In this document: piece after piece, positions 1-6,371 of the stretch
Numbering within the stretch: position 1 is the stretch's first letter
How the letters are laid out: each line of letters starts with the position of its first letter
Origin: Bacteroidota bacterium
GTDB lineage: Bacteria > Bacteroidota > Bacteroidia > Chitinophagales > Saprospiraceae
Direction: 5' to 3'
NCBI GenBank assembly: GCA_018969455.1
Contig: JAGWYI010000018.1
Span: forward strand, 1 to 18,919
Length of the DNA: 18,919 bases
Notes under the pieces: model-generated
What the model was told of the DNA's origin: nothing
What the model saw: the letters and a program-made list of their open reading frames with translations, nothing else
The model's database searches: none
Position numbers and translations under genes: made by a program

Positions 1-1
1 G

Positions 2-808
2 TTTAATTTACTCCCTTTTTCAATCGAAGAATTGCGTGGAACAGATTTCGAACGCATTGAATACATAGATTACCTGTTTAACGGGATGTATCCGCGCACT
101 TATGAAATGAAGATTGATCCGGCGTTTTATTATCCCAATTACATTCAATCTTATGTAGAAAGAGATGTGCGTCAAATTATAAATGTCAAGGATTTGTCCA
201 AATTTCGAACATTTTTGGAGTTGAGTGCAGGGCGAATCGGGCAACTGCTCAACCTACAAAGCCTCGGCAACGAATTGGGACTTGATCATAAAACAGTGGG
301 AAGATGGTTTTCGCTATTAGAAACCAGTTTTATTGCATTTTCGCTCCGGCCTTACCACCGAAGTTTCAACAAGCGCATATTAAAAACACCTAAACTTTAC
401 TTTTACGATACCGGACTGGCCTGCTCCCTCCTGGGCATACGCAACCGACAACAATTGGAAACGCACCCCTTAAAAGGCCCTCTGTTTGAAAATTTCATTG
501 TTGTAGAAATGCTCAAAAATTCTCTGAATCGAGGAATCCGGCCAAATTTTTATTTTTGGAGAGACCAAACAGGAAATGAAATTGATTTGTTGGTGGATGA
601 AGGTGGAAAATTGTATCCCATAGAAATAAAATCGGCTCAAACTTATCAATCGGCGTTTTACAAAGGAATTCGATATTTCAATGAATTAAGCCAAAACGAT
701 CCAAATTTGTCCTATTTAATATACGGAGGCACGCAGAACCTCGCTGGCGAATCGGGCAATATTTGTAGTTGGGACCGATTGCCGGAAATTTGGATTTCAG
801 TACGTTGA
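2..808 (+). CDS. DUF4143-type AAA ATPase, C-terminal part (5' end outside window)
   Basis: The frame is open to the left edge; residues FNLLPFSIEEL precede the first possible start (TTG at 32), so the gene begins outside the window. What remains is about 268 residues. The first half holds the family's YVERDVRQI segment and a winged-helix-like stretch (LGNELGLDHKTVGRWFSLLE). The second half is the DUF4143 domain, with YFYDTGLACSLLG, the ENFIVVEM helix, and NEIDLLV followed by PIEIKSA, the arrangement of a PD-(D/E)XK-like fold. The Walker A and B AAA domain expected upstream is not visible. Such proteins are widespread and their cellular role is poorly defined; some have been discussed as mobile or defence-associated. 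The family call is firm, the function is open. No gene follows on the same strand for about 1.8 kb apart from a gene remnant. Confidence 0.9.
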   Translation, partial: FNLLPFSIEELRGTDFERIEYIDYLFNGMYPRTYEMKIDPAFYYPNYIQSYVERDVRQIINVKDLSKFRTFLELSAGRIGQLLNLQSLGNELGLDHKTVGRWFSLLETSFIAFSLRPYHRSFNKRILKTPKLYFYDTGLACSLLGIRNRQQLETHPLKGPLFENFIVVEMLKNSLNRGIRPNFYFWRDQTGNEIDLLVDEGGKLYPIEIKSAQTYQSAFYKGIRYFNELSQNDPNLSYLIYGGTQNLAGESGNICSWDRLPEIWISVR

Positions 809-913
809 TTTGAAAATTCATTAAACAACTCCCCCAACTTGCCACTCCCCAATTTTTCCCCAATAAAAAGCTTCTTTTCCCCTTTTGATACAAAACTTTT
901 CACCCTGCCCCTA

Positions 914-965
914 GTATTAAAATGTCGAGCATTTTTGTGCCTCGGCCTCACTCAACCTAAGCTTT
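914..965 (+). repeat. Direct repeat, left copy (52 bp) of the sigma-factor leader
   Basis: This 52-bp block matches 2553-2604 at 50 of 52 positions (differences at 928/2567 and 947/2586). It contains a 12-codon frame (922-960, peptide MSSIFVPRPHST, stop TAA). The sequence on either side differs between the copies. In particular, the GGAAC and TTG boxes found upstream of the right copy are absent here, so this copy probably has no promoter of its own. Downstream it runs directly into the tail of a lost gene. Confidence 0.85.
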
Positions 966-1110
966 CAGCAGGTTTGTGCAACCCAAACTGACGCCCGTGA
1001 TGGATAAAAACGGTAAAATTAGCGATGTACAGGTTGAGGCAGAACTGGATTTTGTGCAACAAATGCTGCGTTATGGCAAGCAATACAGCGCTTTGCCACC
1101 TATGAACTGA
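961..1110 (+). pseudogene. C-terminal remnant of an unidentified protein
   Basis: From just after the TAA at 958-960, an open frame of 49 codons runs to TGA at 1108. It reads like a real protein end, with the segments RFVQPKLTPVMDKNGKISDV and LDFVQQMLRYGKQYSALPPM. The first ATG is at 1000 and would leave only 36 residues, so an intact small gene is unlikely. The strong terminator at 1136-1187 sits where a gene of this length and direction would end. The remnant is in the same frame as the short peptide of the 914-965 repeat, separated from it by one stop codon. I do not recognise the family. The simplest reading is that the 5' part was replaced by, or deleted back to, the repeat. Confidence 0.5.
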
Positions 1111-1135
1111 TTTGAAACCGGAATTTGAAGATTGA

Positions 1136-1187
1136 AACCCGATAAAATGGATATTGAATATCAATATGCATTTTATCGGTTTTTTTA
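1136..1187 (+). terminator. Strong intrinsic terminator
   Basis: A perfect 11-bp stem (ccgataaaatg 1139-1149 with cattttatcgg 1169-1179) encloses a second stem, atattg/caatat, with loop aatat. Seven T follow at 1180-1186. It acts on plus-strand transcripts and would have served the gene whose tail lies at 961-1110. It lies 24 bp beyond the end of the minus-strand acyltransferase, but that strand lacks a matching T tract. Confidence 0.85.
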
Positions 1188-1210
1188 TTCTGCCAAACAA
1201 GGCCTGGCTT

Positions 1211-2251
1211 TTAACCCGCTACGTATTTCCCGAAGGGTAATTTGTGCAGCAGGTATATGACAAATGCGGATATAAGCAAACAAAGAAAGGTTGTCAAAGG
1301 GATGCCCAACAACGGATGGATAAAATCCCATTGTATTCCCAAAGCCATCAACAAGTACAAAATCAATACATGTACCAGGTAAATGCCGTAACTGTATTTG
1401 CTGATAAAATCGACCATACGATTGAACCGCAGGTTGTTGATGGACAGATCTTTAAATAATACAAACAAACCGGCCGATGCGATAAACACATTGGGCGTGA
1501 GGTATTCATAAAATAGTTTTACAAAGGCAGATTTGTATTCCGAGGCCAGGTAGGTTCCCAAATTGGTCAGTACGATGCCCGAAACCAGCAGTAAAAGGGC
1601 AATCCGCTTGGTTTTGCGCGGGTTGGCAAAGGTTTTGGTCGACAAATAAAACCCCAACACCAGGTATCCAAGATACCCGGAAAAATAACTTAAATCAATT
1701 TCAGGGGATACTTTCGAAATAAAGGGCTTATCGATAAACAAGGTACAAATCCAGATACCCAAGAAATAACGGATTTCAAATTCCGGCGCTTCTCTCGCCC
1801 ATTTTCCAATAATCGGTACAAACAAATAAATGCCAATGATCATATATATGTACCAAAGATGAAAAGAACTGCCGCGCATCAACGCGGTATAGATGTATTT
1901 CGCATATCCAAACAGATTAAGGCTCTCGCCATGCAGCGATTTTTCGATGAGGGTAAATGCAATATAAATGATGCTCCAGAAAATCAGGGGATACACAACT
2001 CGGACCAATCGTCTTTTCAGGAAATCCTGAATATCCATTTTTTTGGGCAACAAGAGGGCGCCGGTGAGCATGACAAAAATGGGCACACAAAAGCGCACGC
2101 AACTGTCGTAAAAATTGGCTACCCACCAGTCGAAAGCAGCAATGTTTCCGAATTGCTGCACGGGTGTTGCAGAAACATGTAAAAAAATAACAGCAAGGGT
2201 GGCTATTACCCGCAAATAATCGGGCCAATACGATCTATTTTCCTGATTCAT
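1211..2251 (-). CDS. Membrane acyltransferase, acyltransferase-3 (OafA/WecH-like) family
   Basis: The predicted 346-residue protein has about ten hydrophobic segments. Near the N-terminus is the family signature DYLRVIATLAVIFLHVSAT, with Arg14 and the conserved His25 that is essential in characterised members. SYGIYLVHVLILYLL near the C-terminus is the usual last-helix motif. Members move acyl groups, often acetyl, across or at the cytoplasmic membrane onto sugars of surface polysaccharides or other small acceptors. The acceptor here cannot be told from sequence. Length is normal and the start is ATG. The gene stands alone on its strand, between the two copies of the 52-bp repeat, so it may have been part of the rearrangement that separated them. 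No Shine-Dalgarno site is seen. Confidence 0.9.
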   Translation of the reverse strand: MNQENRSYWPDYLRVIATLAVIFLHVSATPVQQFGNIAAFDWWVANFYDSCVRFCVPIFVMLTGALLLPKKMDIQDFLKRRLVRVVYPLIFWSIIYIAFTLIEKSLHGESLNLFGYAKYIYTALMRGSSFHLWYIYMIIGIYLFVPIIGKWAREAPEFEIRYFLGIWICTLFIDKPFISKVSPEIDLSYFSGYLGYLVLGFYLSTKTFANPRKTKRIALLLLVSGIVLTNLGTYLASEYKSAFVKLFYEYLTPNVFIASAGLFVLFKDLSINNLRFNRMVDFISKYSYGIYLVHVLILYLLMALGIQWDFIHPLLGIPLTTFLCLLISAFVIYLLHKLPFGKYVAG

Positions 2252-2552
2252 AACGTGTTAAGTTGGCTGGTTTAGGCAAAAGAACCCCTTCCCGTCTGCC
2301 GCAGGTGCTTGTTGCGGAGGGCAGGAAATGGGATTCCGGGAAAAACGGGGAATTGGTTTTAGCTTGTTTGCAATAATTACGCCAAGCTGAAGCGGCTGGG
2401 GGAAACCGGTTTGCCCTTTTGGTTAAATTTTTATTGTTCAAGGTAAGGCAAGATTACAATGGGTTTACCTGGATGGAAATTGTTGGTCAGGATTTGAAAG
2501 GGTACACATTTTTTTCCTCCCTTGCGGAACTTTTCCATCCAGCGCTTGTGTT
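2252..2552. other. Intergenic region with a 10-bp inverted repeat
   Basis: This is the divergent spacer between the acyltransferase and the sigma gene. No credible gene is seen on either strand. An exact inverted repeat, tggatggaaa (2470-2479) and tttccatcca (2532-2541), has a 52-nt interval, and its right arm lies between the candidate GGAAC box and the repeat. A GC-rich imperfect hairpin lies near 2295-2325 in what would be the acyltransferase leader. Either could be a control element; neither matches a motif I know. Confidence 0.35.
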
Positions 2553-2576
2553 GTATTAAAATGTCGGGCATTTTTG
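2526..2576 (+). promoter_or_regulatory. Candidate promoters of the sigma gene (ECF-type or housekeeping)
   Basis: Two overlapping readings are possible. First, GGAAC (2526-2530), 19 nt, then GTTG (2550-2553): this resembles SigR-type ECF promoters (GGAAT, about 18 nt, GTT) and would suit autoregulation. Its start site would fall close to the ATG at 2561. Second, TTG (2546-2548), 20 nt, then CATTTTTG (2569-2576), one base off the Bacteroidetes -7 box TAnnTTTG; its start site would fall near 2583. The motifs are short enough to arise by chance. Confidence 0.35.
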
Positions 2577-2604
2577 TGCCTCGGCTTCACTCAACCTAAG
2601 CTTT
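2553..2604 (+). repeat. Direct repeat, right copy (52 bp), leader of the sigma gene
   Basis: This is the partner of 914-965. It ends at the base before the sigma-factor ATG (2605) and begins at the last base of the candidate GTTG -10 box, so it spans just the presumed leader. A 12-codon frame lies inside it. Confidence 0.85.
2561..2599 (+). CDS. Possible 12-codon leader peptide upstream of the sigma gene
   Basis: The frame reads ATG to TAA and encodes MSGIFVPRLHST; the stop lies 5 nt before the sigma start. The left repeat keeps the same frame (MSSIFVPRPHST). Both base differences change an amino acid, so there is no sign of selection on the peptide itself, only that the frame is intact in both copies. 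If transcription starts at the ECF-like promoter, the message would begin almost at this ATG. If it starts at the TAnnTTTG-like box, the frame is not transcribed intact. Confidence 0.2.
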   Translation: MSGIFVPRLHST

Positions 2605-3249
2605 ATGCCTACATTAACTACCATGGCAAACCATTCTGCGAATTCAAGGGCAGCCCTCATTTTTGAGCAGGAATTTCTTCCGCTCATGGATGGCTTAAGC
2701 GCTTTTGCCTACCGTTTGACCGGTGATTCGACGGCGGCAGAAGACCTGGTGCAGGATACGTTCCTCAGAGCATGGCGTTTTGCAGATCGTTACACCGCGG
2801 AGACCAACGCCAAAGCGTGGTTGTTCCGGATTTGCCGCAACGCTTTCATCAACAGTTACCGCACCAAGCGGAACCAGCCTGTCAAGATCGACTACGAAGA
2901 CATCGTGGTGTATCACAACGAAGACGATCCAGTTTCGGCCCATTACCTTGATTTGCACGAGGAAATGGCCAACCAATTGATGGGCGATGAAGTGACCTAC
3001 GCCATCAATGCGCTCAAACCGGAGTTCCGGATGATCGTGTTGCTGGATCTGGAAGACTTTACCTACGAAGAAATGGCGGCCATTGCCGGCATTCCCATCG
3101 GTACCGTACGTTCCCGTTTGTTCCGTGCGCGCCAAATTCTGGCTACAAAACTGCAGGAATACGCAACCAAACAGGGGTTTCGCAAGGCCGATGCCGACAA
3201 TGATGTACCGCAGGTAGGTAATACCGATGACGATGCACTTGACTCGTAA
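2605..3249 (+). CDS. ECF sigma factor, SigR-like
   Basis: The 214-residue protein directs RNA polymerase to a special promoter set. Region 2 (about residues 20-92) contains AEDLVQDTFLRAWRF and TNAKAWLFRICRNAFINSYR; the latter stretch is characteristic of the SigR/RsrA group (oxidative or thiol stress in actinobacteria). Region 4 (about 128-183) has FTYEEMAAIAGIPIGTVRSR, the helix-turn-helix for the -35 box. An acidic C-terminal tail (about residues 190-214) is extra. ATG at 2605 is used here; ATG at 2623 is an equal alternative. No Shine-Dalgarno site is present. The gene directly follows the 52-bp repeat and is followed after 3 nt by a hairpin terminator. A putative anti-sigma gene lies next on the same strand. 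The trigger is unknown. Confidence 0.92.
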   Translation: MPTLTTMANHSANSRAALIFEQEFLPLMDGLSAFAYRLTGDSTAAEDLVQDTFLRAWRFADRYTAETNAKAWLFRICRNAFINSYRTKRNQPVKIDYEDIVVYHNEDDPVSAHYLDLHEEMANQLMGDEVTYAINALKPEFRMIVLLDLEDFTYEEMAAIAGIPIGTVRSRLFRARQILATKLQEYATKQGFRKADADNDVPQVGNTDDDALDS

Positions 3250-3252
3250 CAT

Positions 3253-3297
3253 AAAAGGGTTTATCCGGTTTGGCATGCCACCGCGATAAACCCTTTT
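3253..3297 (+). terminator. Hairpin directly after the sigma gene
   Basis: A perfect 13-bp stem (aaaagggtttatc 3253-3265 with gataaaccctttt 3285-3297) begins 3 nt after the stop codon. The loop can fold further (cggt/accg around the palindrome ggcatgcc). The four T closing the stem are the only U tract. It probably ends or attenuates sigma transcription before the downstream gene. Confidence 0.7.
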
Positions 3298-3357
3298 AAC
3301 ATACGTCCGTCAAGAAAACCATTCTTGCCAAAAATTCAATTCTTAACATTTAAAATC

Positions 3358-3858
3358 ATGTCTTTCACCCGTTCTACATTTTTTGCAGGTCAGCAGGCGC
3401 AAACCACGCACTGCTCCGATCGCGTAAGCCTAAATGGAATAACCGAAAAAAATTGGCGCCTGAATGTATATCCTGCTGCGGTTGGCAACCCGGGCAGACA
3501 AGCTGCTGCGCCCGGTTGTTGTCGTTTTGCAAACGCAGATTGCAGCAAAACCGGCAAACAAATGGGAACTCAATCACTTTATTACATGAAAAATCAAAGC
3601 ATTCAACCCGGTTTTGATCCCATCGCGGTTTCCCAAAATGGCAACGCAATCCAAAATACCCCCAACGAGCCGATCAATGAAGAAATAGAACTGATCGAAA
3701 AAAAGGTATTCTCCACTCCCCCTGCTCCACGCGTGCCCGAATCACCCGAAGTTGAATCGCTTCGCATGCTGTTAAAGTCTAACCTGAGCAGGCACTCGGC
3801 CTCCCCGGCCCTGAAAGAACGGATACGATTATCCATGCTATCCGAGAACAGATTTTAA
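3358..3858 (+). CDS. Small protein, possible divergent anti-sigma factor
   Basis: The frame gives 166 residues from ATG 3358 (preceded by the typical AT-rich aacatttaaaatc) or 91 residues from ATG 3586. It follows the sigma gene after a hairpin. The C-terminal segment VESLRMLLKSNLSRHSASPA, followed by LKERIRL, resembles the C-terminus of RsrA-type anti-sigma factors, which fits the SigR-like sigma upstream. The usual HxxxCxxC zinc motif is missing; the long form instead has scattered cysteines (THCSD, PGCCRF, ADCSKT). The part before 3586 is rich in short GC-rich inverted segments and could be a structured leader rather than protein. There is no signal peptide or membrane helix, so a cytoplasmic location is expected. 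The anti-sigma role is an inference from position and one motif. Confidence 0.6.
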   Translation: MSFTRSTFFAGQQAQTTHCSDRVSLNGITEKNWRLNVYPAAVGNPGRQAAAPGCCRFANADCSKTGKQMGTQSLYYMKNQSIQPGFDPIAVSQNGNAIQNTPNEPINEEIELIEKKVFSTPPAPRVPESPEVESLRMLLKSNLSRHSASPALKERIRLSMLSENRF

Positions 3859-3884
3859 ATCTTTTTCCCTATTCCCGCTCTGGC

Positions 3885-3957
3885 AACTTGTTGTGGTGCG
3901 CTGAAGACCAGCGTACGTTTCTTCGTGTACCCGCGCAGACACGCACCGCAACAAGTT
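3885..3957. terminator. Long-stem hairpin between convergent genes
   Basis: The arms aacttgttgtggtgcg (3885-3900) and cgcaccgcaacaagtt (3942-3957) pair over 16 bp with a single G-U wobble. The 41-nt loop contains a further small gtac-based stem. It lies in the 101-bp gap between convergent genes and ends 3 nt before the lipoprotein gene's stop, so a bidirectional terminator is the likely role. Plus-strand transcripts get a T-rich tail (ttttctattgtttt); the minus side has no clear T run. Confidence 0.6.
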
Positions 3958-3959
3958 TT

Positions 3960-4682
3960 CTATTGTTTTGCCTTCTTTTCCAGTTCCGACATGGGATACC
4001 GCGCCCTGAGGGTCGATTCGAGCACCAGTTTGCCCTGGTTGAAGTTCTTTTTATAGTACACCAGGCCCAAACCACGCGCATACCATTCTTCGCCGATGCC
4101 TTCGGCTTCCCAGGATCCTTCTTTTTCATTGCCCACTACTTCCCGCACGCCCATGCGTACGCAAGGGTATTTTTTACCATCGAAATCAAAATCAGGCGCC
4201 TTGCCCAGGTATCGGCGGTTGCGGATCACATAATTGGTACTTGAAGAATCGACCGCCGGATGGTATTGCAATTTGAACAAAAAAACGCCCAACGAGTCGC
4301 GCACCTCAAACGGAAATACATCTGCCGACAGGAGTTCGGCTTTGATTTGCCGCATTTTGCCCTCGGTGGTATCGGGCTCGTACAGGTAGTACTCCCGCGC
4401 AAGTACGCCGTTGGCTACCACCTGCTCGCTGCGGATTTGCACCACTGCAAACTGGTGGTCGTAATTGGTGGCGGCAAGGTAAAGTGCCGTGTCGCGATCC
4501 AGGGTTTTAAAATACCAGTATTCGGGGCGCTTCACGCCGTTTTGAGCCGTTTCGTATTCGTAAACCTGCCCGATTTTCAAATCATTGATCGGAAAATAAT
4601 AAGCCTTGATGTTTTTTTTGTCCCCACAGGAACAAACAAAGGCAGCCATTGTCAAAATGCCGCCCAGGAAAAAATTGCGCAT
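3960..4682 (-). CDS. Hypothetical lipoprotein
   Basis: With ATG at 4682 the protein has 240 residues. It starts with a lipoprotein signal: MRNF, a hydrophobic stretch, and the lipobox VCSC with the modified Cys at 19, followed by GDKK. The frame is open 60 nt further upstream, but that would put 20 residues before the signal and overlap the next gene, so the shorter start is chosen. The body is beta-rich with many aromatic residues (VYEYETAQNG, RPEYWYFKTL, EEWYARGLGLVYYKKNF), suggesting a soluble domain anchored at the membrane. I do not recognise a named family. The gene lies 32 bp downstream of the UbiA-like gene on the same strand, which suggests co-transcription. The function is unknown. 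Confidence 0.8.
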   Translation of the reverse strand: MRNFFLGGILTMAAFVCSCGDKKNIKAYYFPINDLKIGQVYEYETAQNGVKRPEYWYFKTLDRDTALYLAATNYDHQFAVVQIRSEQVVANGVLAREYYLYEPDTTEGKMRQIKAELLSADVFPFEVRDSLGVFLFKLQYHPAVDSSSTNYVIRNRRYLGKAPDFDFDGKKYPCVRMGVREVVGNEKEGSWEAEGIGEEWYARGLGLVYYKKNFNQGKLVLESTLRARYPMSELEKKAKQ

Positions 4683-4714
4683 GAATCTTGAATTTAGATG
4701 GGCAAAAATACGGT

Positions 4715-5482
4715 TTAAAATACCACCGACAGGTACGCCCATACCGCGTGGAGGACAATAAGCCCGTCTATGGCCATTTTCCGGCTGTCAAAATTTTCAT
4801 TTAAACGAAACAGTCCCTTTATCAGAATGAAATCGAGGCTGTAGGAGAGGATGACAGCCGCCGTCGCCGCCCATTCTGGGTGGTTCTGGCCGACGTATAA
4901 AAGTTCTGAAATGGCTGCGGCGCCCAGCAAACAATACATCAGGCGCAAACAGCGCCCTGCGCCCAGGCGGGCAGCCAGGGTGTACAGGCCGCGCGACTGG
5001 TCATAAGGGCGGTCGTGCAGATCGTAAGCCAGCGCGAGTGCCGCGACGAACAAAAAGCGGGCGGCAAAAAACGGTGCAATGGCAACAGGAATGTGCGGAA
5101 ACCAGGGCAGCACGACACCCAACCAGGCCCAGGCGAACGCGACAGCAGGTGTTTTCCAGGTACTTTGCCAGCGCAGGCCTTTTTTTCCGGGCCATTGCCA
5201 GCCATAATAGGCGCCCCAGATGAGCAGCGGGACAAACAGTCCGACTTTATGGTTTACATCGAGTTGAATCCAGGAAATGAAAGCCAGGGCTCCGCAAAAC
5301 CAGGCGTAGGCGCGCACATACAAGTTGGGTTGGGCGAAATGATAGCCGAATATTGCGCCGAAAAACAGCAGTTGCGGCAAAAAGTCGGGCGCGGGTGGCG
5401 CAGGCTTTGCAAGGAGGAAGGTCGTTTCGTAAAAAGCCAGGGCTGCACAACCGATCCAGTTGATCTGAATGAATTGTAAAAT
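4715..5482 (-). CDS. UbiA-like membrane protein (prenyltransferase family), start uncertain
   Basis: The protein is hydrophobic throughout with about seven or eight helices. YDLHDRPYDQSRGLYTLAAR matches the second Asp-rich motif of UbiA prenyltransferases, which attach prenyl chains to aromatic acceptors in quinone or related synthesis. The first Asp motif (NDxxD) is not found; its place seems taken by FFGAIFGYHFAQPN, so activity is doubtful. No ATG or GTG exists between the upstream stop (5531) and the body of the gene. The first NTG start other than CTG is TTG at 5380, but clear protein sequence extends further up (FIQINWIGCAALAFYETTFL). I give ATT at 5482 (256 residues); ATT 5470 and CTG 5515 are alternatives. 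A large hairpin lies just upstream. The lipoprotein gene follows on the same strand after 32 bp. Confidence 0.75.
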   Translation of the reverse strand: MLQFIQINWIGCAALAFYETTFLLAKPAPPAPDFLPQLLFFGAIFGYHFAQPNLYVRAYAWFCGALAFISWIQLDVNHKVGLFVPLLIWGAYYGWQWPGKKGLRWQSTWKTPAVAFAWAWLGVVLPWFPHIPVAIAPFFAARFLFVAALALAYDLHDRPYDQSRGLYTLAARLGAGRCLRLMYCLLGAAAISELLYVGQNHPEWAATAAVILSYSLDFILIKGLFRLNENFDSRKMAIDGLIVLHAVWAYLSVVF

Positions 5483-5511
5483 GAAGGGCGCTCGATGTGT
5501 GCTGAAACGTT

Positions 5512-5551
5512 GCAGGGTGTTGAATGGTCTTCAAACCATACAACACCCTGC
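5512..5551. terminator. 17-bp-stem hairpin between two minus-strand genes
   Basis: The arms gcagggtgttgaatggt (5512-5528) and accatacaacaccctgc (5535-5551) pair at 16 of 17 positions around a 6-nt loop. It lies 29 bp after the secreted-protein gene and at the very 5' end of the UbiA-like gene; it even covers that gene's possible CTG start. No T run follows in either direction. It may stop transcription from the upstream gene, or act as an RNA stability or control element for the downstream one. Confidence 0.55.
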
Positions 5552-5580
5552 GCATAATTAGGTTAGGGGAATATGTTGTT

Positions 5581-6114
5581 TTATTTAAAAATCACGTTGT
5601 AGGTAAGTTTGGAGCCTGCAAAATAAGCCGCGCTGTTTACCAGGCTCTGGATGCCGATATCGGCCAGTTTGTGGTACCATTTGCTGTTTTTGTGGTCTCT
5701 TACCAGCGGAATGGTGGCAGAAACCGCTGCGCCGGCGATCAAGGTATTCTGGGTAAGGAAGAGGAAATGGTAGGCATCGGTGAGTTGAACCGGTACATTG
5801 GGACGGATGTATTTGTTTTCCCAGGATTTGCTGTTGTCCCACCATTGGCGGTTTGCATGAGGGAAGCGCTTGAAAAAGGCTTCGCGTTTCCACAGAAGGG
5901 TTTCGCGCAAGCCCTGATTAACACCGGCTGTAAAAGAAAGCGTGCCGGGCAATATGGCGCGTTTCAGGCTATGTTTGAGATTGAAATGGTATGCGTTATC
6001 GGAAGGGCGGGTTTCGAGGCCCAGGTTGGCAGGCTGTGCCACGTTGTTGTGGGTAGAAAATTGAGCCTGGAGGAAGAAAGGGAAGAAGCAGAGAACAAAA
6101 ACCAGAGATTTCAT
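5581..6114 (-). CDS. Hypothetical secreted or outer-membrane protein
   Basis: ATG at 6114 gives 177 residues and starts directly with a signal peptide (MKSLVFVLCFFPFFLQA, cleaved before Q). The longer frame to 6186 adds 24 residues ahead of it and is less likely. The mature part contains LPGTLSFTAGVNQGLRETLL, aromatic and basic segments (FFKRFPHANRQWWDN, SWENKY) and two moderately hydrophobic stretches (FLTQNTLIAGAAVSATIPLV and a C-terminal one). It could be associated with a membrane. I believe similar proteins of unknown role occur in other Bacteroidetes, but that is from memory. It is the first gene of a possible three-gene minus-strand unit and diverges from the htrA-like gene across a 257-bp spacer in which I see no clear promoter. 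Confidence 0.75.
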   Translation of the reverse strand: MKSLVFVLCFFPFFLQAQFSTHNNVAQPANLGLETRPSDNAYHFNLKHSLKRAILPGTLSFTAGVNQGLRETLLWKREAFFKRFPHANRQWWDNSKSWENKYIRPNVPVQLTDAYHFLFLTQNTLIAGAAVSATIPLVRDHKNSKWYHKLADIGIQSLVNSAAYFAGSKLTYNVIFK

Positions 6115-6371
6115 TTTACAGATTGATTTAGATTGGTGTTGGCGTTGTTTGTGTGCCGTTTGATGATACAAAGATGGCGCGCGCACCTGCTCCTTTTCGG
6201 GAGTTTTCGGTTTTTGGCAGGAATCGTTCGGAGTTTGGCAGATTTTGAGCAGGATTGGTTTTTGGGGCTGTACCTGTCAAATCGGCAGATAAAACGGTTT
6301 GGCACAATTGTCGACCGTCCTTGCACGCTGGCGCCGAGAACCCGGTTTTTTCACGCGATTAATTTCAAGCC

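Noticed and set aside
2235..2441. 68-residue minus-strand frame before the acyltransferase
   Set aside because: It overlaps that gene's start, has no domain or signal, and covers a region with GC-rich hairpins typical of a leader.
914..2604. Acyltransferase between two direct repeats as a mobile element
   Set aside because: No transposase or integrase, no terminal inverted repeats, and the repeat is 52 bp with a link to the sigma leader, so it does not look like a target-site duplication.
2695..3276. 193-residue minus-strand frame over the sigma gene
   Set aside because: It lies wholly antisense to a clear ECF sigma factor and has no recognisable motifs.
3888..4244. 118-residue plus-strand frame overlapping the hairpin and lipoprotein gene
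   Set aside because: It is antisense to the lipoprotein gene and runs through a hairpin; no protein-like features.
5524..6126. 200-residue plus-strand frame
   Set aside because: It is antisense to the secreted protein at 5581-6114, whose signal peptide and composition are far more convincing.
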